This document shows positions 18,426 through 27,800 of a DNA stretch of 64,000 bases, piece after piece. The DNA is taken from NCBI RefSeq assembly GCF_038050405.1, contig NZ_CP150900.1:4154001-4218000 (forward strand). The letters run 5' to 3'. The translations under genes and the position numbers were made by a program. The notes beneath the pieces were generated by a model. That model did not search any database and was not told the origin of the DNA. It was given only the letters and a program-made list of their open reading frames with translations. Source of the DNA: Paraburkholderia sp. IMGN_8. Its GTDB lineage: Bacteria > Pseudomonadota > Gammaproteobacteria > Burkholderiales > Burkholderiaceae. How positions within the stretch are numbered: position 1 is the first letter of the stretch; each line of letters opens with the position of its first letter.

Positions 18426-18569
18426 ACAATATTCATGGAAATATCCATATATACGGGTATTTCCCGGTATCGATCGCGTGTTTTCGGGGCTGTTTTAGGC
18501 GGGTTTTACTATACAATCGCCCGAACTTAAACACCGTACGGCCGCCCTCCGTTGCGGCCGCTTCATTCG

Positions 18570-19556
18570 ATGGCCACAACCATCCGCGACGTCGCCCGGG
18601 CAGCCAGCGTGTCGATCGGCACCGTCTCACGCGCACTGAAGAACCAGCCGGGCCTCTCCGAGGCCACTCGCGTGCGCGTCGTCGAAGCCGCGCGGCAGCT
18701 CGGCTATGACGCCGCCCAGTTGCGCCCGCGCATCCGCCGCCTCACTTTCCTGCTGCATCGGCAGCACAACAACTTCGCGGTCAGCCCGTTCTTTTCGCAC
18801 GTGCTGCACGGCGTCGAAGACGCGTGCCGTGAACGCGGCATCGTCCCGTCCGTACTGACTGCAGGCCCGACTGAAGACGTGATCCAGCAGATGCGCCTGC
18901 ACGCGCCGGATGCGGTGGCGATCGCCGGTTTCGTCGAACCCGAAACGCTGACCATGCTGGTTGCGATGCAGCGCCCGCTCGTGCTGATCGATCTGTGGGC
19001 GCCCGGCTTGCGCTCGGTGAATCTGGAGAACGCCGCGGGCGCCACGCTCGCCATGCGCCATCTGTTCGAACAGAAACGCACGCGCGTCGCGTTCATCGGC
19101 GGGTCGCTCGCGCACTTCAGCATTGCACAGCGCGCGCTCGGTTACCGGCGCGCGTTTTTCGAAGCGGGTTTGCTGTTCGACCCGTCGCTGGAAGTGACCA
19201 TCGACGCCGGCCTCGATCCCGACAGCGGCGCCGCACGCGCGATGCACCAGTTGCTCGACGCACCCGGCGCACGACCCGACGCCGTGTTTGCCTATAACGA
19301 CGCCGCCGCGCTCGCCGCGCTGCGCGCGTGTCTCGCGCGCGGCCTGCGCGTGCCCGAGGACATCGCGATCATCGGTTTCGACGATATTCCCGCCGCCGCC
19401 CACGCCACGCCGCCGCTGTCGACCATTTCGGTCGACAAGGAAGCGCTCGGCCGGCGCGGCGTCGAGCTGCTGCTTGAAGACGCACCCGCCAAACTGGAAG
19501 TCCGCTTGCCCGTCCATCTCATTGCCCGTGCCAGTACTTTGGTGAAACAGCCATGA
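18570..19556 (+). CDS. LacI-family transcriptional regulator of the sugar operon
   Basis: A 328-residue repressor. The N-terminal helix-turn-helix TIRDVARAASVSIGTVSRALKNQPGLSEATR and hinge are typical, followed by a periplasmic-binding-like domain (DAVAIAGFVEPE, IAIIGFDDIPAAAHATPPLSTI). The ATG at 18570 places the family start at residue 2. Its stop overlaps the start of the AGE-family epimerase gene (ATGA), and a sugar kinase follows, so it very likely controls its own sugar-use operon and senses a sugar or sugar phosphate. Confidence 0.92.
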   Translation: MATTIRDVARAASVSIGTVSRALKNQPGLSEATRVRVVEAARQLGYDAAQLRPRIRRLTFLLHRQHNNFAVSPFFSHVLHGVEDACRERGIVPSVLTAGPTEDVIQQMRLHAPDAVAIAGFVEPETLTMLVAMQRPLVLIDLWAPGLRSVNLENAAGATLAMRHLFEQKRTRVAFIGGSLAHFSIAQRALGYRRAFFEAGLLFDPSLEVTIDAGLDPDSGAARAMHQLLDAPGARPDAVFAYNDAAALAALRACLARGLRVPEDIAIIGFDDIPAAAHATPPLSTISVDKEALGRRGVELLLEDAPAKLEVRLPVHLIARASTLVKQP

Positions 19557-20851
19557 TGCAATCCGATCCGCTTCACTCCGCAGCAAACGGCGCGGCCCAT
19601 GCCAATGCCGTTCCCGCTGCGGTGCCGCCCGTCGACAACTTCCGCGGCCGCGATTTTCTGCTCGCGCATGTGCAGGACACGCTGCGCTTTTACGCACCGA
19701 ACGTGCTCGACCCAAGCGGCGGCTTCTTCCATTTTTTCCGCGACGACGGTTCGGTCTACGACAAGACCACGCGCCATCTGGTGAGCAGTTGCCGCTACGT
19801 CTTCAACTACGCGATGGCGTATCGCCAGTTCGGCGACCCGCAGCATCTCGAGTACGCGCGTCACGGTTTGCGTTTTCTGCGCGAAGCGCACTGGGACGCC
19901 GAGCACGAAGGCTACGACTGGGAGCTCGAATGGCGCGACGGCAAGAAGCGCACGCTCGACGCGACGCGTCACTGCTACGGCCTCGCGTTCGTGCTGCTCG
20001 CGTATTCACATGCGGCGCTGGCCGGCATCGACGAAGCCAGGCCGATGATCGGCGCAACCTTCGAGTTGATGGACCACCGCTTCTGGGACGCCGCCGCGGG
20101 CCTCTACGCCGACGAAGCGACGCCCGACTGGCGCGTCAGTTCGTACCGCGGCCAGAACGCGAACATGCACACCACCGAGGCGTTGCTCGCCGCGCACGAA
20201 GCGACCGGCCACCTCGTCTATCTGGATCGGGCGGAACGGGTGGCGTCGAACATCACGCTGCGTCAGGCGAAGCTGTCGCAGGGGCTGGTGTGGGAGCACT
20301 TTCACGCGGACTGGTCGATCGACTGGCATTACAACGAAGAAGACAGCTCGAACATTTTCCGTCCGTGGGGGTTTCAGCCGGGGCATCAGACCGAGTGGGC
20401 GAAGCTGCTGCTGATTCTCGAACGATATCGTCCGCTGCCGTGGCTGCTGCCGCGCGCCATCGAGCTGTTCGACGCCGCCATGATGCACGCGTGGGACGAA
20501 GACCACGGCGGCCTCTATTACGGCTTCGGTCCGGACGGCACCGTTTGCGACCACGACAAGTATTTCTGGGTGCAGGCTGAAACGTTCGCGACTGCTGCGC
20601 TGCTCGGCAAGCGCACGGGCAACGAACGCTTCTGGGACTGGTACGACGAGATCTGGCGCTACAGCTGGGCGCATTTCGTCGATCACAAGTATGGCGCGTG
20701 GTATCGCATCCTCACCTGCGATAACCGCAAGTACAGCGACGAAAAGAGTCCTGCCGGCAAGACCGACTATCACACAATGGGCGCATGCTACGAAGTGCTG
20801 GCGCATGCGCTGCCTTCCGGCGAGGCTGAGACGCCTGAATCCGCGGAGTGA
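19553..20851 (+). CDS. AGE-family sugar epimerase/isomerase (mannose isomerase-like)
   Basis: A 432-residue (alpha/alpha)6-barrel enzyme of the N-acylglucosamine 2-epimerase superfamily. Seen: SCRYVFNYAMAYR, DATRHCYGLAFVLLAYSHA with the conserved histidine, NANMHTTEALLAAHEA, and the C-terminal DHDKYFWVQAETFATAALL and KTDYHTMGACYEVL with the second catalytic histidine. Family members isomerise free sugars (D-mannose to D-fructose in YihS/mannose isomerase) or epimerise N-acetylglucosamine/mannosamine. The next gene is a PfkB fructokinase-like kinase, which favours mannose (or a similar aldose) to fructose. An ATG three bases downstream is an alternative start. Confidence 0.87.
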   Translation: MMQSDPLHSAANGAAHANAVPAAVPPVDNFRGRDFLLAHVQDTLRFYAPNVLDPSGGFFHFFRDDGSVYDKTTRHLVSSCRYVFNYAMAYRQFGDPQHLEYARHGLRFLREAHWDAEHEGYDWELEWRDGKKRTLDATRHCYGLAFVLLAYSHAALAGIDEARPMIGATFELMDHRFWDAAAGLYADEATPDWRVSSYRGQNANMHTTEALLAAHEATGHLVYLDRAERVASNITLRQAKLSQGLVWEHFHADWSIDWHYNEEDSSNIFRPWGFQPGHQTEWAKLLLILERYRPLPWLLPRAIELFDAAMMHAWDEDHGGLYYGFGPDGTVCDHDKYFWVQAETFATAALLGKRTGNERFWDWYDEIWRYSWAHFVDHKYGAWYRILTCDNRKYSDEKSPAGKTDYHTMGACYEVLAHALPSGEAETPESAE

Positions 20852-20856
20852 ACAAA

Positions 20857-21765
20857 ATGAGCGCGAACACCGAATTTCCCTTCTTCGTTTCTGCCGGCGA
20901 CATCCTCACCGATCTCGTGCGGACTGGCGCATCGCAATGGCTGTCGCGTCCTGGCGGCGCCGGCTGGAATGTCGCGCGTTGCGTGGCGCGGCTTGGTTTA
21001 CCGACTGCGTGCGCCGGTTCACTGGGCGTCGACAACTTCTCCGACGACCTCTGGAACGCGAGCGTCGCCGCGGGCCTCGACATGCGCTTCATGCAGCGCG
21101 TGGAGCGCCCTCCTTTGCTGGCGATCGTTCACCAGACGCATCCGCCTGCGTATTTCTTCATGGGCGAGAACGGCGCCGATCTCGCGTTCGATCCGGCGCG
21201 CTTGCCGGCTGGCTGGATGGAGCAGGTGAAGTGGGCGCATTTTGGTTGCATTAGCCTTGTGCGGCAGCCGCTGGGCGACACGCTTGCCGGGCTGGCGGCT
21301 GAGTTGCGCTCGCGCGGTGTGAAGATCAGTTTTGATCCGAACTATCGGAACCTGATGGAGCATGGGTATGAGCCGACTTTGCGGAAGATGGCTGCGCTGG
21401 CTGATTTGATCAAGGTGTCGGATGAGGATTTGCGATTGCTGTTCAAGTCCGCCGATGAGGCGGGCGCGTTGGCGCAATTGCGGGAGATGAATCCTTCTGC
21501 CACGGTGCTCGTGACGCGTGGGTCGGAGACGGCAATGTTGATCGATGGCGCCAAGGTGGTTGAGGCTCGGCCGCCTCGGGTTGAGGTTGTCGATACTGTT
21601 GGGGCTGGGGATGCTTCTATTGGCGGTTTGCTGTTTAGCTTGATGACTGCTCCGCAGAGGTCCTGGTCAGAGCATCTGGCTTTTTCTTTGGCCGCTGGCG
21701 CGGCGGCGTGTAGGCATGCTGGGGCGCATGCGCCTTCTTTAGATGAGGTTGTAGCTCTGTTGTAG
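20857..21765 (+). CDS. PfkB-family carbohydrate kinase (probable fructokinase)
   Basis: A 302-residue ribokinase-fold kinase. PGGAGWNVARCVARLG (sugar binding) and the ATP/anion-hole signature VDTVGAGDASIGGLLF near residue 250 are intact, with the catalytic Asp in GAGD. The ATG at 20857 is preferred to the in-frame GTG at 20848 because GGAG lies eight bases before it. It follows the epimerase without a gap, giving a two-step route from a free sugar through fructose to fructose 6-phosphate, controlled by the LacI protein. Codon use becomes more relaxed (TTG, GTT, GCT) after about 21230, next to the repeat element. Confidence 0.87.
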   Translation: MSANTEFPFFVSAGDILTDLVRTGASQWLSRPGGAGWNVARCVARLGLPTACAGSLGVDNFSDDLWNASVAAGLDMRFMQRVERPPLLAIVHQTHPPAYFFMGENGADLAFDPARLPAGWMEQVKWAHFGCISLVRQPLGDTLAGLAAELRSRGVKISFDPNYRNLMEHGYEPTLRKMAALADLIKVSDEDLRLLFKSADEAGALAQLREMNPSATVLVTRGSETAMLIDGAKVVEARPPRVEVVDTVGAGDASIGGLLFSLMTAPQRSWSEHLAFSLAAGAAACRHAGAHAPSLDEVVALL

Positions 21766-21769
21766 TTGT

Positions 21770-22680
21770 TTTTTTGCCTTTGGCGGCGGCATTGTTGGTG
21801 TGCCTATGGCGTTGGCCTTTCCTTGTTTTGTTAGTGGTCTATTAGCGTCGCCCCTGTGCGGGGCAGGCACTTACTTTCTTTGCCGCCGCAAAGAAAGTAA
21901 GCAAAGAAAGCGGCTTCACACCGCTAATTCTTAAGCGGGTCCCCTGGCTTGGAGGAGGCAGTGGAGCATCTGGAATCGGTGCCCTCGCGCACTCCGCGCT
22001 GGTGACAAGGCAGTCATTCTTCCGGCGGCGCTGCGCGCGCCGCAGCGGTACTTCATCAAACCACCGGGCGTTTTGGCGCAGCGGTACTTCATCAAGCCGC
22101 CTGGCGGTTTGGGCGCCTGCGCCTGGTTCGGCGCGGTGGCTCGCACTCCCTTCCCCAATGCCTCGCCTAGGCGCTAGTGTTTCGCCCTCGCGTTCCCCAT
22201 ATCCGGCGAAGGCGATAGCGTCTCGCTCGCGGTGGCGGCCCGTACTCGCACACCTCGGCGCCGCGCCGAGGCGAAGCCGATGGCACCCACCGCGCACAAG
22301 CGAAGCCCCTGGTTTCCCTTGCAGACCGTTTCGACGAGCACGCAGTGCGAGGCGGGAAGGATGACACCGGAGGCGCAAATCCGCGATCGGTTTTGAGAAG
22401 TACCGCCACGGCGCGCGCAGCGCCGCCGGAAGAATGACTGCCTTGTCACCAGCGCGGAGTGTGCGAGAACACTGATTCCAGATGCTCCACTACCCCCTCC
22501 AAGCCAGGAGACCCGCTTAAGAGTTAGCGGTGTGAAGCCGCTTTCTTTGCTTACTTTCTTTGCGGCGGCAAAGAAAGTAAGTGCCCGCCCCGCACAGGGG
22601 CGACGCTAATAGACCACTAAGAAAACAAGGAAAGGCCAACGCCGTAGGCACACAGAAGAATGCCGCCGCGAAGGCAAAAG
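21770..22680. repeat. Long inverted-repeat element, copy A
   Basis: Arms of about 285 bases (21770-22054 and 22397-22680) are imperfect reverse complements around a spacer of about 340 bases. Each arm contains the sub-motif CTTACTTTCTTTGC, the segment GCTTCACACCGCTAA and the outer end GGCCTTTCCTTG. Copies B (32578-33398) and half-copy C (about 42790-43042) share these arms. Short open frames inside arms encode shared peptides such as YFLCRRKESKQRK; these are read as by-products of the repeat, not genes. No transposase is encoded, so it looks like a non-autonomous element or a large REP/BIME-like unit. Confidence 0.85.
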
Positions 22681-22745
22681 CCAAAAGGCAAAAACCAAAA
22701 CCACGTGCTACGATGAACTTTAACCCCCTGGAAGGAGAGCCCCCA

Positions 22746-22976
22746 ATGGAAGACATCACCTACACCAAGGGCATCTACACAGCCACCGCCTCGGTACGAG
22801 AACTAAAAAGAGACGAATTCCAGGGCGTGGTAGCCCTCTCGCGCGACGAAGGCGACGAAACCGCCGACCCAGAAACCACGGTCTACCAAGTCGAAGCCAC
22901 GTCATTAACGCCAGAAGAAGCACTCGAGGAAGCCAAAGCCCTCGCCCACCGAATCCTCGGTGAAATCGAACTTTAG
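22746..22976 (+). CDS. Small hypothetical protein
   Basis: Unrecognised 76-residue acidic protein (EDITYTKGIYTATASV, SRDEGDETADPE, LTPEEALEEAKALAHRIL). AAGGAGAG about ten bases before the ATG at 22746 decides the start; the frame is open further upstream only through the repeat arm. The alternation of a strand-like N-terminus and a C-terminal helix suggests a compact alpha/beta fold. It is followed by another small gene 61 bases on. Confidence 0.6.
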   Translation: MEDITYTKGIYTATASVRELKRDEFQGVVALSRDEGDETADPETTVYQVEATSLTPEEALEEAKALAHRILGEIEL

Positions 22977-23037
22977 GCATCACGGCGCCGTGCCGATCAC
23001 ACTGCGCCATCCCTGAACCAACCGGCCGGAGGCGATC

Positions 23038-23283
23038 ATGGATGAACAGCTCTTCCTCCACGGCGTCTACTCGATTCATGTCCGCCCACTCGAACTGGAC
23101 GGCGCACGCTGGGACGCGGAATACGAAATCCGTCATCGTGAAAAAGCCGTCAAGTCGTGGACGACCGTCGGCGACGATGACGGCTACGCGGACGAAGCCG
23201 AAGCAATCGCCGCAGCGCATCAACAAGCCGTCGACGATATAGAACACGGCGCCGGTGTTCCAAAGCCACGCGCATTTCCATAG
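23038..23283 (+). CDS. Small hypothetical protein
   Basis: Unrecognised 81-residue protein (DEQLFLHGVYSIHVRPLELDGARWDAEYEI, WTTVGDDDGYADEAEAIAAAHQQA). GGAGGCGATC directly before the ATG supports translation. Like its 76-residue upstream neighbour it combines an N-terminal strand-rich part with an alanine-rich helix, so the two may be distant relatives. It ends 196 bases before the KirBac gene. Confidence 0.6.
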   Translation: MDEQLFLHGVYSIHVRPLELDGARWDAEYEIRHREKAVKSWTTVGDDDGYADEAEAIAAAHQQAVDDIEHGAGVPKPRAFP

Positions 23284-23479
23284 ACATGGAAGAGCCGGAG
23301 CAAGCGCGCCGATCACGCCCCACAGTAAGCAAGCGCACCAGCCGGACAAGCATCCCAGCGCTCGCCAGAATCGCCGTAGAGGCGCCGCTTTCACCATCCG
23401 CGCAGCACCCTCGAAAATCACCTTCCGTGCACCGATCGTCGTGCTACGCTTTGCGCGTTTTCCTCTCCCCGAGCACGTG

Positions 23480-24448
23480 ATGGCTACCGAACCGTCAGAC
23501 CGCTTTCCCGGCATCGGCGACGCCGAAGCACGCGCGCAACGACGTCGCGCGCGCGGCAGCCGCGAGATGCGCCTGGACGATCGCGTGGTCGTCGCGCACG
23601 GTATGCCGACGCCGCTCTGGCAGGATCTCTATCACCGCGCACTAGTGGTCCGCTGGCCGACGTTTTTCGTGTCGCTCGCTGTGCTGTTTCTGCTGCTCAA
23701 CACGGTGTTCGCCACGCTCTACATGCTCGGCGCGGCGTCGATCGCCAATCAGTTTCCGGCAGGTTTCGGCGGCGCATTCTTCTTCAGCGTCGAAACGCTC
23801 GCCACAGTCGGCTACGGCGACATGCATCCGCAAACCGTCTACGCACACTGGATCGCGACGCTGGAAATCTTTGTCGGCATGTCCAGCATCGCGTTGGCGA
23901 CAGGGCTGATCTTCGCGCGTTTTTCGCGCCCGCATGCAAAGATCATGTTTGCCCGCTACGCGATCGTGCGGCCGCTAGAAGGCCGCATGACGCTGATGGT
24001 GCGCGCCGCCAACGCCCGTCAGAACGTCATCGCCGAAGCACGCGCAAGGCTGCGCATCATGCGGCAGGAAACGACCGTCGAAGGCTATACGCTGCGCAAG
24101 CTCTATGACCTGACCCTGGTGCGCGATCAGCATCCCGTGTTCAAACTGGGCTGGAGCCTGATGCACGTCATCGACGAAAGCAGCCCGTTGTTCGGTGAAA
24201 CCGCCGAAACACTCAAGGGCCGCGACACGTCCCTGTTGCTCACGCTCGAAGGGGTCGACGAATCGACTTCCCAGACCATGCAGGCACGCCACCTGTGGAC
24301 TTGCGATCAGATCTACTGGCATTACCGCTTCGTAGACATCATGCGCGAGGAAGACGGCGTGAGTCACATCGATTACTCGCATTTCAACGAGATCGTGCCA
24401 CTCGACTCGGCGCCCGTCGCGGTCATGGAGAAGGCGCCGGCGCCATAA
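23480..24448 (+). CDS. Inward-rectifier potassium channel KirBac
   Basis: A 322-residue tetrameric K+ channel subunit in the cytoplasmic membrane. A first helix at about 60-83 (FFVSLAVLFLLLNTVFATL), pore helix and selectivity filter TVGYGDMHP at 109-117, and an inner helix ending near ARFSRP are followed by the cytoplasmic immunoglobulin-like domain (GRMTLMVRAANARQNVIAEARARL, DESSPLFGETAETL). Length and filter agree with KirBac1.1 of B. pseudomallei. The ATG at 23480 is chosen by homology; the frame is open about 75 codons upstream with non-family sequence. The KirBac cytoplasmic domain gates in response to lipids and ligands. Confidence 0.93.
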   Translation: MATEPSDRFPGIGDAEARAQRRRARGSREMRLDDRVVVAHGMPTPLWQDLYHRALVVRWPTFFVSLAVLFLLLNTVFATLYMLGAASIANQFPAGFGGAFFFSVETLATVGYGDMHPQTVYAHWIATLEIFVGMSSIALATGLIFARFSRPHAKIMFARYAIVRPLEGRMTLMVRAANARQNVIAEARARLRIMRQETTVEGYTLRKLYDLTLVRDQHPVFKLGWSLMHVIDESSPLFGETAETLKGRDTSLLLTLEGVDESTSQTMQARHLWTCDQIYWHYRFVDIMREEDGVSHIDYSHFNEIVPLDSAPVAVMEKAPAP

Positions 24449-24747
24449 ACCTCGCAGCCAGTTCGACAGCGAGAATCGTATGGTCATGAGGGCCACCAGG
24501 CGCTTGTGCCTAGGCTACTTTTTCCTGAACACCACGCACCAGGGCATACCCGAATCCACCCGATGCGTGGCAAATCCATCTCAAAACTTCATTAAATCGC
24601 GCGGACCTTCGCGCCTATTCGCTGTTCGCCGATCAAACTAGCAAAAATCCACTCTAATCGGCGCTAAAAAATAGAGTCTCTTTCGCTGCGTCACTTTTGT
24701 GGTCCCCACCACGCGCGCGGATGCAAAACAGCAACCATCTTGCATGG
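24449..24747. other. Gene-free stretch before the nested inverted repeat
   Basis: About 300 bases after KirBac with no gene. It becomes A/T-richer from 24590 and probably contains the promoter of the following oxidoreductase. No terminator hairpin is obvious. Confidence 0.35.
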
Positions 24748-24830
24748 GATCGGAGTAAGTGCTTTGCATGGGACCAAAGTAAGCGCTAAAGCGCTAACTC
24801 TGGTCAACAGCTAAAGCGCTAACTCCGATC
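24748..24830. promoter_or_regulatory. Nested inverted repeats upstream of the indolepyruvate oxidoreductase
   Basis: Four related 16-18-base units form two nested inverted repeats. Outer arms 24748-24765 and 24813-24830 match at 16 of 18 positions (GATCGGAGTAAGTGCTTT against the complement of AAAGCGCTAACTCCGATC). Inner arms 24772-24787 and 24790-24805 match at 14 of 16 (GACCAAAGTAAGCGCT; complement of AGCGCTAACTCTGGTC). The block ends 18 bases before the start codon, so in RNA it would form a large two-tier stem next to the ribosome-binding site; as DNA it could bind a multimeric regulator. Confidence 0.65.
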
Positions 24831-24848
24831 GACAACGGAGACTCACCC

Positions 24849-27800
24849 ATGACCGCTCGCCTGCCCGTCGACGGCACGCCCGCTCTCGCCGACTACAAGC
24901 TGTCCGATAACCTTACCGCGACGCGCGGCCGCATCTTCCTCACCGGCACGCAGGCGCTGGTGCGCCTCACGTTGATGCAGCGCGCGGCCGACAAGGCGCG
25001 CGGCATGAACACCGCCGGTTTCATCAGCGGCTATCGCGGTTCGCCGCTCGGTATGGTCGACCAGCAGTTGTGGAAGGCGAGCAAACTGCTCACGGCGAGC
25101 GATATCCGCTTTCTGCCGGCGATCAACGAAGAACTCGGCGGCACCGCGGTGCTCGGCACGCAGCGCGTGGAGTCGGACCCGGAGCGCACCGTCGAAGGCG
25201 TGTTCGCGATGTGGTACGGCAAGGGCCCAGGCGTGGATCGCGCGGGCGATGCGCTGAAGCACGGCAACGCGTACGGCTCGTCGCCGCACGGCGGCGTGCT
25301 GGTGGTGGCGGGCGACGACCACGGCTGCGTGTCGTCGTCGATGCCGCATCAGAGCGACTTCGCGTTGATGGCCTGGCACATGCCGATCGTGAATCCGTCG
25401 AACATCGCCGACATGCTCGAATTCGGACTGTACGGCTGGGCGCTGTCGCGCTTCTCGGGCGCGTGGGTCGGCTACAAGGCGATCTCCGAAACGGTCGAAT
25501 CCGGCTCGACCGTGGACCTCGACGCGCTGCAGACCGAATGGACGATTCCACAGGATTTCGAAGCACCCGCCGGCGGCCTGCACAACCGCTGGCCCGATCT
25601 GCCGAGCCTGACGATCGAATCGCGGATGCACGCGAAGCTCGACGCGGTGCGCCATTTCGCGCGTACCAACAGCATCGACAAATGGATCGCGCCGAGTCCG
25701 CACGCGAACGTCGGTATCGTGACGTGCGGGAAGGCCCATCTGGATCTGATGGAAACGCTGCGCCGGCTCGACTTGACGGTCGCGGATCTGGAAGCGGCCG
25801 GCGTACGGATCTACAAGGTCGGCTTGTCGTTTCCTTTGGAAATGACGCGCATCGACGCATTCGTTTCAGGCCTGTCCGAAGTGCTGGTGATCGAGGAGAA
25901 AGGCCCGGTCATCGAGCAGCAGATCAAAGACTATCTGTACAACCGCACTCAAGGCGCGCGTCCGATCGTGATCGGCAAGAACGCTGAAGACGGCGCCATG
26001 CTGCTGTCGTCGCTCGGTGAATTGCGGCCGTCGCGCATTCTGCCGGTATTCGCGAACTGGCTCGCGAAGCACAAGCCGGCGCTCGATCGCCGCGAACGCG
26101 TGGTCGATCTGGTGGCGCCGCAAATCCTCTCGAACGCCGCGGATGGCGTGAAGCGCACGCCGTATTTCTGTTCGGGCTGTCCGCACAACACCTCGACCAA
26201 GGTGCCCGAAGGTTCGATCGCGCAAGCGGGGATCGGCTGTCACTTCATGGCATCGTGGATGGAGCGCGACACCACCGGGTTGATCCAGATGGGCGGCGAA
26301 GGCGTCGACTGGGCCTCGCATTCGATGTTCACGAAAACGCGTCACGTGTTCCAGAATCTCGGCGACGGCACCTACTTTCACTCCGGCATTCTCGCGATCC
26401 GCCAGGCGGTGGCCGCGAAAGCCACCATTACGTACAAGATTCTCTATAACGACGCGGTCGCGATGACGGGCGGCCAACCGGTCGACGGCAGCATCTCGGT
26501 GCCGCAGATCGCGCGCCAGGTGGAAGCCGAAGGTGTGTCGCGCTTCGTCGTGGTCAGCGACGAACCCGAGAAATACGACGGTCATCACGATCTGTTTCCG
26601 AAGGGCACGACGTTCCACCATCGCAGCGAAATGGACACCGTGCAGCGCGAACTGCGCGATACCGACGGCGTCACCGTGCTGATCTACGACCAGACCTGTG
26701 CGGCGGAAAAACGGCGTCGCCGGAAAAAAGGCGAGTTTCCCGATCCGGACAAGCGCCTGTTCATCAACGAAGAAGTCTGCGAAGGCTGCGGCGATTGCGG
26801 CGTGCAGTCGAATTGTCTGTCGGTCGAGCCGGTGGAGACCGCGCTGGGCCGCAAGCGTCGCATCGATCAATCGTCGTGCAACAAAGACTATTCATGCGTG
26901 AACGGTTTCTGCCCGAGCTTCGTCACCGTCGAAGGCGGCAAGCTCAAGAAAGCCGCGGGCGCCGCGTTCGATCCTCAAGCGCTTGCTGCACACGTCGACG
27001 CATTGCCGATTCCCGCAACGCATCTCGACGCCGCGCCTTACGACATCCTCGTGACCGGTGTCGGCGGCACCGGCGTCGTGACGGTCGGCGCATTGATCAG
27101 CATGGCCGCCCATCTGGAAGGCAAGAGCGCGTCGGTGCTCGACTTCATGGGCTTCGCGCAAAAGGGCGGCTCGGTGTTGTCGTTCGTGCGCTTCGCCGCG
27201 CGCGACGAGTGGCTCAACCAGGTCCGCATCGACACGCAACAGGCCGATTTGCTGCTCGCCTGCGATATGGTGGTGGGCGCGAGCGCCGATGCGCTGCAAA
27301 CGGTACGTCATGGCCGCACGCGCATCGTCGTCAACACGCACGCCATTCCGAACGCGACCTTTGTGCAGAACCCGGACGCGACGCTTCACGCGGACGCATT
27401 GCTCGACAAGATGCGTCACGCGGCGGGTCCGGAACGCATGTCCACTTGCGATGCGCAAGCGCTCGCCACGCGCTTTCTCGGCGACACCATCGGCGCGAAC
27501 ATTCTGATGCTCGGTTATGCCTGGCAACTCGGTTTGGTGCCCGTATCGTTCGCCGCGATGATGCGCGCGATCGAGTTGAACAACGTCGCGGTGCAGATGA
27601 ACCAACTGGCGTTTTCGATCGGCCGTCTGGCTGCCGAAGATCCGGCTGCGCTCGAATCGCTGTGGCAAGCGCGGCACCTGGCGAAGCAGGCGGTGCGCGT
27701 CGATACGCTCGACGAACTGATCGCGCATCGCGAGGCACGTCTTCAAACGTACGGCGGCGCGCGCTATGTGAAGCGTTATCGCGCGCTGGTCGACGCGGCG

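Noticed and set aside
22397..22640. Open frames in the arms of the repeat elements, with peptides such as YFLCRRKESKQRK in several copies
   Set aside because: They recur only as part of the inverted repeat, in both arms and on both strands, with no ribosome-binding sites; they follow from the repeat sequence rather than from selection on a protein.
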